This document shows, one piece after another, positions 47,250 to 59,695 of a stretch of 64,000 bases of DNA. Origin of the DNA: Pegea sp. RAD2-039 (taxonomy: Eukaryota; Chordata; Thaliacea; Salpida; Salpidae); the NCBI GenBank assembly GCA_034620365.1, contig JAQGEQ010000145.1:186001-250000 (forward strand), written 5' to 3'. Made by a program: the position numbers and the translations under genes. Under the pieces are notes generated by a model, which searched no databases, had not been told where the DNA came from, and was given only the letters and a program-made list of their open reading frames with translations. How positions within the stretch are numbered: position 1 is the first letter of the stretch; each line of letters opens with the position of its first letter.

Positions 47250-48360
47250 TTTCATTCTTTAAATTTCATTATACAAATTTCATAATTAAAAAGAAATCAG
47301 CTGAAAATCTACAAATAAATCAAATGCTTAATGATTGCCTGATTTTTGACATTGTAGTTATTAAAATATATAAGGTTCAAATTTATTAAATTTTATAAAA
47401 AAATATTAACTTGGTGTAAAGGTAAAGTGTTTGCACTTAAAAACTCAGTTTCGTTGAAAAATTTCGTTGTTTATCGTAATTTAATAGTAAGGATGGAATA
47501 AAACAATTTCGTTGAGTATTTAACAAACAAAGCGCGAAGTAAATAAAATTTATTAGATAAGGCAAGTTATGAAAATTTATGATTTCTATAAAAGTATTTA
47601 AGATATCTTATAAAGTTGAGGTGATAAGATCTACTTTTGTCAAGTAAGTTAATGTTTATATACAATCCATAATCATATTTCGTACAATTTCATGAAAATC
47701 TCAATTTACCAAACAAATCATATATATGAAAAGTGAACAAGCAAATAATAACTTCTTGAAAATGGTTTGATTTAGCTTTCCAATACTTTCACTCAAAGAA
47801 TGTAATTGAATATTTATTTATTTTTTCAGGTTAGACTTTGTAGGCTAAATGAGTAAATATAAGAAAGTTGACATCTATACTTCCTTTACATTAGCTTCTG
47901 AGTTCTTTTTAGATCCACTCTTTAAATCCGTTGTTCGATGATTGAGCTGGGATAGTAACATCAAGATCAACGGATTTTCTATCTTTTATATTACACTAAT
48001 GGTCCCAATAATGATCAAAAAGCAAATCCAAGGCAGTGAAACTGTTTGCTCAAGGTTAGGGAAAGAACTCGTACAGTTTTTATGATATAAACTTGATCAC
48101 CCTAGCACCCTGATATCTTGCCCTTTTTTTCTGACTTTATCATAATAATGAATTATTTAAAAATGTACTTCGAAAAAAATTGCCTAGTTAAAAAGTGTCA
48201 AAATTGTTAACAGCTTTAGCAATGTTCAACTATATTGGCTTTTAAATTATTTTCAAAGCTTTTTTGTTGCTTATTTCAGTTTCAGTTTTGAGTTTAATTT
48301 TGAAACAATGTAGCACATAAGAAAATTATCATCGTAATATAATCAGCGACTGTTTAATAT
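47250..48360. other. spacer with degenerate dispersed repeat (47880-48000)
   Basis: No gene recognised. 47880-48000 is copy 2 of the degenerate repeat also seen at 30240-30420 and, in part, at 49085-49170. AATAAA at 47314 could serve ACSF3. Confidence 0.4.
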
Positions 48361-48700
48361 TTATTTATTTATTTATTACAATAAATGTGAAGGAGGGTGC
48401 CTAAAGAGAGCACCTCTCGCTAACACACATTCTCACAAGTTAGATCTATTTGACGTGTAAACGAAAAAGTATATGACAATGAAGAATTGCACAGAATCAT
48501 AGTATTGTAAAAGAGAAAAATTCACAGTTTAGAAATGGCAATGTTGGCGATATTATAACAATTCAGCTTTTTCTTGAACAGCATAAGTGATTTTGACATG
48601 ACAATCTCTGATGGCAGATTGTTCCATGTACTGATTGTGCGGTATGAAAAAAAAACTTAATCTGGTTAACGTTGCTGGTGGAGTGGGCTTATTAAGATGT
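48361..48700 (-). mobile_element. LINE 3' fragment with intact end of ORF2
   Basis: On the minus strand the frame from about 48698 down to 48528 reads YRTISTWNNLPSEIVMSKSL and ends NIANIAISKL then TGA. This is the same C-terminus as the broken copy at 4740-4960. The 3'UTR follows with the shared hairpin (GGTGC..GCACC) and a tail of TAAA-type repeats, reading AATAAATAAATAAAT at 48361. It is 5'-truncated, which is typical of LINE insertion. It is better preserved than the copy at 3753-5143, so this family moved more recently than that copy suggests. Confidence 0.88.
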
Positions 48701-49314
48701 AATTTATGAAAACATTAGTAACCAACAAAGCTACCAGCTGATGTTAATGATCAGAATTACTTAGACCAAGTAGTAAAGAGCTTAAAACTTCAATATGGCA
48801 GCACCTACGAGTTTTTCAGTTTCAGGAATTTTAAAAATAAAATGACTTCGCTTGTAAAAAATAGCTATAACGCTACCCTTGAAATTGTAATCGGGTTTCA
48901 TATTACAAAATCGTAAACAAGTGTAAAGTGACTTGTATGTTTTTTGTCTTTTTTGTTGTTGTTGTGTTGTACTCCTGCCGCTATAAGCAAACTCGTAATT
49001 GTGGTTTCGAGATATTATCGTCTACCTTTATCGCTTAAGAATTGATGAAGTGGTATGTGAGTTAACATACTACCCTAATGCGTTCGAATTACCTTTGATT
49101 TTACTGGAGTAGAGGATGCTGAAGTATCCCCATTCTTTAGATCTGCTTTCTGGTGACTTGAGCCAGTTCGCATTTCATTTATTACATACACCATTTAGCA
49201 TTTTTTATTCAACCTAATATCTGGCAAATAGTAGCAACTTAGCTTATTTGAGAGAATGTTTAAAAAAGTCCAGATCAAAAGTAGTTCATTCTACTAGTTG
49301 ATTGTATATAAGAT
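48701..49314. other. spacer with partial dispersed repeat (49085-49170)
   Basis: No gene recognised. 49085-49170 shares TTTAGATCTGCT and flanking bases with the repeat at 30240-30420. Confidence 0.35.
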
Positions 49315-49770
49315 TCAGATTAGGTCGTCACGTCTTGGGTGAAAAATTGGTGTACATTTATTTTGGCCTGCTTCAGCCGAAAATGACCATGCATAGTATA
49401 TTTGCATATATGCCAGAGCATAACTTATGAAAACACGTTGCCTATGCAGCAGGATTTCACTCTTCAGGCCAACAAGGTTATGCAACGGAAGAGATGGACT
49501 GATGAAGCTGCGCCAGGCTGGCGTCGCAGCAGCTGCTAGAACGACAATGAGTACAGTGACAAGCTGCATACGAGGGTCCAACTCCGACTTTAAATTGGGA
49601 GTTTTGTGTCTCCTAAAAATGCTGTGATTAACTAGATTCATATTGCCCTTCTACCAAGGTTTTCTGTGGACTTTTCCTTGTTGCAAACATGCAACCACTT
49701 GGGTTTGACCCGGGAACCTTCCGTCTGGTAGACAGGCGTGGTAACTGCTAAATCATATAATGCAAAAACA
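49315..49770 (-). mobile_element. tRNA-derived SINE-like element
   Basis: At about 49757-49700 on the minus strand the sequence looks like a decayed tRNA: an A-box-like TTTAGCAGTTACC, an anticodon-arm-like GTCTACCAGAC, and a B-box-like GGGTCAAACCC inside AAGGTTCCCGGGTCAAACCC. Downstream (toward 49315) follows about 380 bp of sequence with clearly higher G+C than its surroundings, as in the body of a SINE. Its minus-strand open frame (49641-49315) is probably incidental. No target-site duplication was identified and no second copy is present in the window, so the limits and the class are tentative. Confidence 0.45.
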
Positions 49771-51006
49771 TTGGTTTAAATAATTAATAAAATACTATTA
49801 TATAAGTTATTTAAAGATTTTCAAATCTAAGTAATCGTTTTTAATATTTGATTAACTGGCTTATAACTTTTCTACATAATTTATAGGCTGAAAAATAAAT
49901 TTTGCCGATGAAAGATTTATTTGTACATAAAGCATAATTCATGCTAAAGGGGTAAAATATCACATGTCTTAAAAACATTCAGACTATTTTAACAAATACT
50001 TTCAACTACTAATATCTCCTTACCTTATATAAATTACTTTTGTGAATAAGTCTCACAGCAAAAATTATATCTATAACTTTATGATCTAACTACATAGCAT
50101 TTGTCGAAAATATTTTTATGTTAAGTTCTTTAATGATAAATAGTAAATTAATTTTATTTGCTTTTGAAACGTTTTAATTTAAAGTTCTCATTTCTATAAA
50201 AATAGTAATCGGTGTTTTTAGCTTACCGGAAAGCAGAACTTTCTACGTGTAAATTACTTATACTATATAAGCGTTTATTCATTGTATTAACGAAATATGA
50301 TAAAGATAAAATATATTGTTTAAATAATATGCTACTGAATTTTTATCTGATAAAATTTTTTTTTCTATTTTTAATCTTATTTACCTTAAAAAAACACCAA
50401 AATTATTGAATAGTTGCAAGCAATAAGTCGTAATTATAATAATAAGGGACTTAGCTTTATCAAGAAAGGTTTTCTTTAGATTATAAATTTTTTATTTATA
50501 ACTTTGATACTTTTTATATTTATATGAATTGTTTTTCTGTTAAATATAACCTTAAAATAAAAATTATAAATAAGAATTTGGATTAATAAGTTTTTCAAGT
50601 TTCAGTTTTGTATATTTCAGTAAAGTCTTATAATTTTCTTTTCTTAATATCGATTTTTTCATTATTTGTAAATTATTGAACTTTTTAAAATTTGCTAATG
50701 TATTATAGTTGGTCTAGTTTCATTTTTTCAATCTTTAAAAAATTACAAAATTTTTAATAGTTTTATTTAATGCTATTAATTAAAGATTATAAATTTTTGA
50801 TTATGATTTCTTATGTAAATAATATATTTAAGCTTGTATTTAACAATACATTTATTTATTAGCTGTAGGTATTATTTTGTAAAGTTTTATTGATTTTAGT
50901 TATAATAAAACATTTAGAATTATACATATAATAATTCTAAAAAACTAACACTTTTATTTATTTTAAGAATTATGGTTGTTCTGTTATTGTGATAATATAA
51001 TCTGTG
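49771..51006. other. AT-rich spacer upstream of ATP13A1
   Basis: No gene recognised. A pyrimidine-rich acceptor-like site (TTTATTTATTTTAAG, ending near 50967) lies about 40 bases before the ATP13A1 ATG. Confidence 0.45.
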
Positions 51007-54000
51007 ATGGACACTACACCAAGTAAAGATTCTCTAGTTAATGACATTACCCTTTATAATAAGTTACCAATCCACTTCCATAGATATTTGGGGCCATTTA
51101 TTTTTATGTATTATGGTTGTTTTGTTATATGGAACTCAACAAAAGAAAAATTTTCATTTGAAGTTGGTGTTGCTATTATTGTTATTTCATTTCTCTTTCA
51201 ACTGTTGACTCTGTTGTCGTGCTTTTGGTCATGCACAGTTAGATGTTTTCTAACTTGTTCAAAGGTATTTTATCATCTTTTTATCATTGAATAAATTATT
51301 TATAAATTTTCTAAGCAAAAATTCTATTTAAAATTCTATAAGATATTATTTAACAACAATGCTTGCTTATATTTCAGTAATTGTAAATATATTTTTATAA
51401 GCTTTTATTCAATAAAGGTAAACAAACCTGAACTAGCTACATATGCAAAAGTTGAACCAACAAGACATAATGGTGCAACTGAACTGATCAAGCTTAACAA
51501 GTCTAGTAATAAAGGAAAAACTCAAATATGGTTTGAATTTCAAAAGGTTTGGCTGTATATTTTTAATTATACTTTATAATCTAAACTAATTTTATAGGTG
51601 ATATATTTCTATGATAGTGAAGAAAAAAGGCAATTTCTGCCAATAAATTTTCCTATTCATGAAACTTTTGATTTTTATCAAGATAGTAAAGGCCTTGTAG
51701 ATGAAGAACAGTTAAAAAATGCAAAATATAAATATGGAAACAATCAGTAAGATTTAAAAATAAATATTTGCTCTTAAAAACTAAGAGATCTTATAATTAC
51801 AATTTTCTTTATAGACACAACAGATTAGTAAATCTATTATCACTTATAAACTTTTTATCATAATTTTTTCAATAATAATTTTTAGTGCAATCTAATGATA
51901 CATAGAATTGATCTTTAAGGTTTTATTGAAAAATCAAATTCTTTTTAGTTTCCTTTTGAATTTTACGATTGTTGACTTTTTAATCATTAAATAAATAATA
52001 AACTTTAAAATTTCTTGTTTGATTTTACAAATTGATTTTTATGAGAAAATTTGGCAAATCTTTGATTACTATAAGATCAAACTTAAAAGGTAATTGTTTT
52101 TATTTTTAGAATGGAAATGGTTTTACCTGAATTTAAAACTCTCTTTCAAGAAAGAGCTACAGCACCTTTTTTTGTATTTCAGGTGGTTACTATGTGTAAT
52201 TATTTATTTTTCACTAATTATTTGCTTGTACATGAGTTAATCTATGATATATTTGTATAAGAGATTGTCAAATCCCAATTGACAGCTGAAAAACTTTCAC
52301 TTTTAACAATTTATTTATTTCCTGTTTCAATTCTTTTTTGTTATTTCTATGAAATTAATTCTTTAAGTAAATAAATTTGAATAATTAACAATTTTGTAGT
52401 TAAATATAAATTAAGTCTGAAGATTTTGATTCTTCTAAAATATTTTGATTTTTTATGAATGATCTTTGAGAGGATGCTGCTTGCAATTTGAGTCTGTAAT
52501 CTTCTTACAGTTATTCGATTTAATTTAGTAACACTTGTAACAGCAGCTAATGTTTAGTAAAATTTCAAACAAATGTTCAGTGACTAACGTTTCATCTACA
52601 GGTGTTATGCGTGGTTCTTTGGTGCTTAGATGAGTATTGGTATTATTCTGTCTTTACTCTTATTATGTTGGTTGGATTTGAGGCTTCTTTGGTTTACCAG
52701 CAGTTAAGAAATATGTCTGAAATACGTGAGATGGGAAATAAGCCTCATAAAATTAATGTAAACACCAACAAACATGTCAGCAACTATTTCAAGTTAAATT
52801 ATTGAAAGGTTTATCGAAGCCGTCGTTGGAGACAAGTTAATAGTGATGAGTTAGTAGTTGGTGATATCATATCACTTGTTAGATCATCAGAAGCTGAAAA
52901 TCGTCATGTTCCTTGTGATGTTCTGCTTCTACGTGGAAGACTTATCGTAGATGAAGCCATGTTAACAGGAGAGTCTGTTCCTCAAATGAAAGTTTGTTTA
53001 TCTAATTTCAAAATAGAATATTTTTGTGATGAAATAGTTTCTTGTAGGAACCAATTAAAAATGCTCATAAAGATACTGTGTTAGACTTAGATGTACATTC
53101 AAGAGTTCATCTTATAAGTGGAGGTACTCGTATAGTTCAACATGAACCTCCATTAAAACCTGGAGCTAATAACAAAGAGATTAGTGCTGTTAGTCGACCA
53201 AGTGATAATGGTTGTGTTGGATATGTTTTGCGGACTGGTTTTAATACTTCACAGGTAAGTTTGCTTTTAATATTCACAAATCTTGATATTTTGTTGATAG
53301 GGTAAATTGGTAAGGACAATTTTATTTGGAGTTAAAAGAGTAACAGCAAATAATTTGGAAACTTTTGCTTTCATTATATTTCTTTTAATGTTTGCACTTG
53401 CTGCTTCAGCTTATGTTTGGATTGTCGGTGAGAAAATTATCTACTTTAATCACTTAAACAGAAGAAAATGAATTATTTATTGTAGTGATACTTAATAGAT
53501 GACAATAGATCTTGACATAAAGATTTTCTTTGTGGATTGATTAAATTAGAAATAAGATCACATCTGCAACTTCAGATGAAAATTTTAATAAAAAGCAAAT
53601 TTTTTTGTTCAATAATTTAAGAAGAATTTGTTGGTAAAATTTTCGAGTTGTTATTTGAGTTAAACAGATTTCCGTCAAATTTCTATTAGAAGGAAATTGC
53701 AATAAAATTTTAATCATCAAATAAGTTGGCAGCTCTTTTAGCTAATAAACACAATAGCTTCAAAAATCTCACTTTTTAATTGAGTCTTGCACAACATCTG
53801 CTAACAGAAGATTAATTTCTTATCATATATTCAGTTTTCACATCTTTGAGTTTAAAAGTTTCTGATTTGAATATTTTCATGTCCTGTTTATAGATAAATC
53901 ACTTTTGTGACTAATGACACCTTAGAAACTTTTTCCGAATATTAATCAAGCTGCAAATAAGCTGAAATTAACCTTGCAAGGATTTTCTAATTAGCTCTAA

Positions 54001-57000
54001 AAGTCTTACAACATATTTTTTGGTTTAATTAGGAGGTGCTGACCCGAAACGAAGCCTAATGAAGATTCTACTTAATTGTGTCTTGATCCTTACTTCAGTA
54101 GTTCCACCAGAACTTCCAATTGTCTTATCACTCGCTGTCAACGCTTCACTTTTAGCCCTTTCTGAACTTTGTAAGTCGATATCTCACTTGATCTTTATCC
54201 ATTCTACTTATTTTTCATCAGTTGTCTTCTGCACTGAACCATTTCGAATTCCATTCGCTGGTAAAATAGATATTTGTTGCTTCGACAAGACAGGTACACT
54301 AACTAGTGATAAGCTGGATGTTGAAGGAATAGCTGGTGAGTATTCAATCAATCATCTTTATTTCATGTTTCCTTATTTTTCTATTGATCTTCAATCTAAT
54401 CTCTTCCAGGAACTGATACTTCGGATATGGCGACATTATGTGAAGTGATTAATTCACCAGTGGCATCACAAAAAGTGAAATTAATTTGTAAATGACACTT
54501 TTAATTAATATTACTTATTACAGGTTGTCGCGTCTTGTCACGCTCTAGTAAATATGGGGGATGAACTAATTGGTGATCCTCTGGAACAAGCTATGTTGAA
54601 TGCTGCGCAGTGGAACCTCACAAAATGTCTGTTGATGGTTTTGTTGAGTAATTAATTGAATATTGTTTGTGTAGTTGATGTAATAATCCCTAAAAAGAAG
54701 ACAAAAGATCTTTTTCCTCTTAAGATCGTTCATCGTTTTCACTTCAGTTCATCTTTAAAAGTAAATCTTTAACTGACATTCTTATTTGTGTATCCACCAC
54801 CAACACCAACACAATTGTTACAGAGAATGAGTGTTATTGTTAGTGAGGAAACATCTGACACCAACACTCACCTGATCACTACTAAAGGAGCTGCTGAAGT
54901 CCTTAAACATCTCGTAAGCTTCATCTTTCAATTGAAATAACTCCTTGATTAGCATCAGTACTCAACAACTCTATCATGTTCTGAAATCTTCAATCTTTTC
55001 TTTTAGTTTTCATCTATACCAGATAATTACGATGAAACTTATCAGCAATTAGCGCATCGTGGCGCACGAGTGCTTGCTCTTGGAATAAAAGATTGTAAGA
55101 AGAAGTTTTCCTCTCAAGAAGTAATCGTTCAAATCTTAATGATTTGGAAGTCACTCCAATTAAAATGATTTTCAGATTCGATCCCTTAAAAGAGAAGATA
55201 TCGAAAAAGATCTTGAATTTGCTGGATTCATTGTTGTATCAACACCTCTAAAACATGATTCTAAACGAATAATGAAGGAGATTCAATTATCTTCTCATCA
55301 TGTAATCCTCATCACTTTCGTTTGCTAATCAAGAACCAATTGATGTGTTCAGGTCACCATGATTACTGGAGATAACCCCTTAACTGCGTGTCATGTAGGA
55401 AGAGTTCTTAACTTCATATCTTCAAAGGATTCACTTTTGCTTCAGTTAGATGAAGGTCAGTTGATTCATCAAATTCTCCATTTCTTTATTAATTGAATAG
55501 ATGAGGGTTGGAAGTGGAAGTCTATGACGTCACCACTTCGCGATTCGATTTCTCTTGTTGATGATGTAACTAAACTAGCATCCATCAAATCAGATCTTTG
55601 TTTAACTGGTGATGTCAGTTCATTTTCCTTTTTTATTTTCTTTCCTTGAATTAATTTCTGTTTTTAGGGGTTTGCTTATTTAGCGAAAATATATCCGAAA
55701 TATCTGAACAAAATACTTCCTTGCATCCGAATCTTCGCTCGTGTTAGTCCGAAGCAGAAAGAAGAGGTCTCGTCTCTTTCCTTCTAATCATTTTATTACT
55801 TTTTTGATTATTTTCAGATCATAGTATCCTTGAAGTCTCTTGGTTTTATTGTTTTGATGTGTGGTGATGGAACTAATGATGTTGGTGCTTTGAAGCATGC
55901 CCATGTCGGTAAGTTCCACTCCCTGTCCTCGGCTCCCTGGCTCCCTGTCCCCGGTTCCCTGTCCTCGGTTCCCTGTCCTCGGCTCCCTGTCCCCGGTTCC
56001 CTGTCCTCGGTTCCCTGTCCTCGGTTCCCTGTCCCCGGTTCCCTGTCCCTGGTTCCTTGTCCTCGGTTCCCTGTCCTCGGTTCCCTGTCCCCGGTTCCCT
56101 GTCTCTGGTTCTCTGTCCTCGGTTCCCTGTCCCCGGTTCCCTGTCCCTGGTTCCCTGTCTCTGGTTCTCTGTCCCCGGTTCCCTGTCCCCGGTTCCCTGT
56201 CCCTGGTTCCCTGTCTCTGGTTCCCTGTCCTCGGTTCCCTGTCCTCGGTTCCCTGTCCCCGGTTCCTTGTCCTCGGTTCCCTGTCCTCGGTTCCCTGTCC
56301 CCGGTTCCCTGTCTCTGGTTCTCTGTCCTCGGTTCCCTGTCCCCGGTTCCCTGTCCCTGGTTCCCTGTCTCTGGTTCTCTGTCCTCGGTTCCCTGTCCTC
56401 GGTTCCCTGTCCCTGGTTCCCTGTCTCTGGTTCTCTGTCCTCGGTTCCCTGTCCCCGGTTCCCTGTCCCTGGCACATCTAACAAGATTTGTAGATTTGTC
56501 TACTTGTAGAATCTTGTAGCTTCATGCTAGTCTCATGTGAAGCATTTTCTAATCACATTTGTTGTCTTTCAAGGAGTTTCACTGCTGTCCGGTTCTAGTG
56601 TTCAACTTCATGAGAAAATAAAAGAAGAAAAAAATAAGAAATCATCAGATTCAGATGAGAAGAAAATCAATAAAAATAAACCTCAAGAATTGTTAAGAAA
56701 TCGTCTGATGTCATCTGGACGTGATGCTGTTGTTGAAAATAAGATGATTCCTCGTTTAAATCGTAAAAGGTGAAATTTTATTGAAGTATTTCAAATTTTG
56801 ATCGTTTTAAATGATTTCAGACTTAATCCAAGACATGAAAAAAATATGAAACAAAAACAAATGTTAAAAAATTTGTTGAATGAGATTGATTCAAATGATC
56901 CGAAAGTAGTGAAACTTGGTGATGCTAGTATCGCTGCTCCATTTTCATACAAACTATCTGGTATTACTGCAGGTAACTTGTTACACTGTCAACAAAACCC

Positions 57001-58286
57001 ATCAACAAATCATTCTTCATAGTTTGTCATATCATCAAACAAGGAAGATGTACATTAGTTACTACTTTACAAATGTTTAAAATCCTTGCATTGAATGCAC
57101 TTATACTTGCCTACAGTCAGAGTGTTCTAGTTATTGATGGTGTGAAGTTTTCTGATACTCAAGCAACTTTACAAGGAGTTTTATTGGCTGGTTGCTTTCT
57201 TTTCATCTCTAGAAGCATGGTACGATTTGTTAGATGAAATTGGTTGAATTTACTTTCCAATTTCTGTTTTTTTCAGCCTTTGAAAGTATTGTCAAGAAAT
57301 CGACCCCTACCAAATATTTTTAATGCTTACACTATCCTAACTGTCACCTTACAATTTCTAATCCATTTTGCATCTTTGTTTTATTTGGTTTTGGAATCAA
57401 AACGCCTCTACCCAAGGTTTGCTGTTTGACTTTCAAACATAATTGTTGATTTTTCTTCATTAGAGGTGAGATAGACTTTGAAGCCGACTTTGAAGCTAAC
57501 CATCTCAATTCAACAGTTTATATTCTCTCAATTTTTATTCAAATAATCAGTTTTGCTATTAACTACAGAGTAAGTCGAACTTTTATCTCTTCTCGTCTTC
57601 AAACATAATTTTAAATTTTTGGTAATTTTCATAGAAAGTTTTTAATTTAGAATAAATCTTTTATTCTTACATCAATTATTTCTTTCATACAATGATACAT
57701 TTTCGAAATACAAGATCACTAAAAGATCATTTCGAAGAATTTCTAACAAAACTTGACAATTTCTTTTTAATTAAACTTCATTTTGTTCTCTTTTCAAAAA
57801 CATTGAAACATTTGTAGTTAAAATAATTCGATTTTTTTAATTATTTTATTATTTATTGCAAAAAATGATATTTTTCAAACGTTGTTTGTCAGGGTCAACC
57901 ATATATGGAAAGTATTACTAAAAACAAACAGCTACTTTATAGTTTGTTGTCTTCTTCTGCATTTTCTGCCTTATTGCTGTTTGATTTAGCTCCTGGAATG
58001 AATGACCAGTTTGAGATTGTTCATTTTTCGTCTGAGGTGAAATGATATTTTGTTGTGTTTAAATGATAAAAGTAGAAATTATATTTAAACTTGAGTAACT
58101 TCAAAAAAACAAATCTTTTAATGAAATTTTTAAAGAGATTATCCAAATAAAAATCCTTTTAAATGTCTTCTGCAGTTTCGGAATTATTTTGCGCTGGTGA
58201 TACTTATGGTTGCTGCGGCTTCCTGGCTAGTAGATCGGGGTCTTCGATTTTTTATAGGATCTGGAACCATGAAGAGAATCCGTTAA
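51007..58286 (+). CDS. ATP13A1: P5A-type ATPase ATP13A1 (ER transmembrane helix dislocase)
   Basis: 27 exons, 1189 aa (human 1204), all phases closing: 51007-51264, 51418-51546, 51598-51746, 52110-52182, 52602-52757, 52809-52991, 53048-53254, 53301-53427, 54033-54170, 54222-54335, 54410-54474, 54524-54626, 54675-54760, 54824-54913, 55007-55120, 55176-55301, 55353-55455, 55501-55613, 55668-55766, 55818-55908, 56574-56769, 56821-56972, 57023-57219, 57277-57416, 57464-57569, 57893-58036, 58176-58286. P5A ATPases sit in the ER membrane and pull out misinserted tail-anchored or mitochondrial helices. Motifs: [13 protein letters not shown] in the actuator domain (about 305-320), [13 protein letters not shown] in M4, phosphorylation loop [12 protein letters not shown] (about 493-504), [14 protein letters not shown], hinge [14 protein letters not shown] (about 826-839), then GDASIAAPF and [15 protein letters not shown] in the C-terminal helices. 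The exon at 56574 encodes a Lys-rich, poorly conserved loop. Polyadenylation signals near 58356 and 58394. Confidence 0.95.
55915..56472 (+). repeat. 14-bp minisatellite in ATP13A1 intron
   Basis: About 40 copies of a 14-bp unit, GGTTCCCTGTCCCC, with CCTC, CCTG and CTCTG variants, filling the 665-bp intron 55909-56573. It is the most G+C-rich stretch of the window. Higher-order structure is visible: blocks of several variant units recur (for example around 56090-56200 and 56290-56380). Long open frames on both strands through it are repeat artefacts. Confidence 0.97.
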
Positions 58287-59531
58287 TCTTTATTTATTTC
58301 TCATATTTATGTTGATAGGAAATTCAATGCTGCTTCAAAAGAATTTAATTTTGGAAATAAATTGATTAAAGAGTAAAAAATATCGTAGAAAGCAATAAAA
58401 ATTTTTCTTCTTCTTACTTTAATTGAATCATCAACTTCTTCAGAACTGCTATTTACAAATTTTTAGTAGAGATCTGATAAAAACCACTAGGAACATTTCT
58501 GCTAATTACCAAATGTTTTAACAACTCTTATATTTGCATCAAACTGAAATCTCAATGCTGAAAACTAGTAGCAGACGTTACAAGCTTCACAATGTGATTT
58601 ATGCTCAATTATTTTCAGTCTTTTGGGAGAGTATTAATTATTTATCATCCATGCCGAATTTTTGGCACAAAAAATTAAGCAAATGGATTATCAGCAACGC
58701 TTTTTGCTAAATGTATTTTCGATTATTTTACATTTTAAATCAAGTATGAACCCTTAAGTACATTTACAAACAAACAATCCTACTAATTCTAATTTCCAAA
58801 CTAAACACTATATTTGTATGATAGTTATAACTATTTGAAGAATATTCCATTGATGTTTAGTATTTCAGAAGTAGGTTAATCAAATCCTTGCACCAAGATC
58901 TTGACATCTGCTTTAAAAACAAATTTCTATTTTTCTTGGCAATTTGAATTTTTTTCACTGATGTCTTTTGGGACTTCTTGTATTTTGTTGCTGGCTATTT
59001 TAATGAAAACATATTTCCAAACAAGAAATATAGATTCGGGTTGTTCTGTTGGCTACTTCACTATAAGCTCAAACTATCGTCCTAGTTATAGTTCAATCCG
59101 TTTAATAGTAAACCAATTAAAATTAGTTCTTATTTGGCTAGATGCTATTTAATAGGTTATTTTTCTTAGACTTCTTGTTAAGTCTTTATTAACCATTACT
59201 ATTAATCTTAAAAATTATCTGTTGCTGGGTTTATCAACTCTTTTTTGTTTACAAGAAAGTAAATATTCTGACTAGAAATTGACGACAATTGTTGTTATAG
59301 TTGAAATAATTTTGATTGAATTGTTGTTTTTTAATTTCATCTTACTAAATCAACAGACAACATTTACATTCATCTGTTTAATTCAAATTAACAATTTTCA
59401 AAATAAGACAAGATTGTAATGCTATTGAAAGAAACTATTTTGTAAATGTAAAAACTTACAACCCAAAGTATTTATATTTCAATTTTAGTATCATTGAAAA
59501 GAAGTAGATACATTTTTATTCATGAAAAAGT
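58287..59531. other. spacer, nothing recognised
   Basis: 3' flank of ATP13A1. An 83-codon frame at 58901-59152 (+) shows hydrophobic stretches but no motif or splice context and is not called. Confidence 0.4.
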
Positions 59532-59695
59532 TTATTGGTTAAACTTAGACACCTGGTACTTTTGTTGATGAATGAAAGCAGTCCAATCACGAAACTCGTC
59601 TAACTATTTGAAATATGAAAGTAAAAGAAGTTCTAACTAAATAACAGCAGTAACCTTTTGTTTAACAAGTAAGTAATTAATCATTTGACAATTTT
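59532..59695 (-). CDS. last two exons of an unrecognised gene (partial)
   Basis: I do not recognise this gene. On the minus strand, exon 59695-59655 (41 nt, after CTGCAAAG) reads CQMINYLLVKQK. A 51-bp GT..AG intron, exactly the mini-intron size of this genome, joins it in phase to exon 59603-59532, LDEFRDWTAFIHQQKYQVS and on to a TAA stop. The amino-acid mix (Trp, Asp, Arg, His, Gln) is unlike chance translation of AT-rich DNA. Upstream exons should lie at higher coordinates, but I could not find them, so the gene may extend through long introns toward the end of the window or beyond. The same DNA has plausible splice signals on the + strand, so the strand is not certain. Confidence 0.4.

Noticed and set aside
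49700-49757. Functional tRNA gene on the minus strand
   Set aside because: A and B boxes and the anticodon arm are degenerate and no complete cloverleaf can be drawn; it fits a SINE head better.
55788-56519. Open frames of about 200 codons on both strands (REPGTGNRG / GSLSPVPC repeats)
   Set aside because: Translations of the 14-bp minisatellite inside an ATP13A1 intron.
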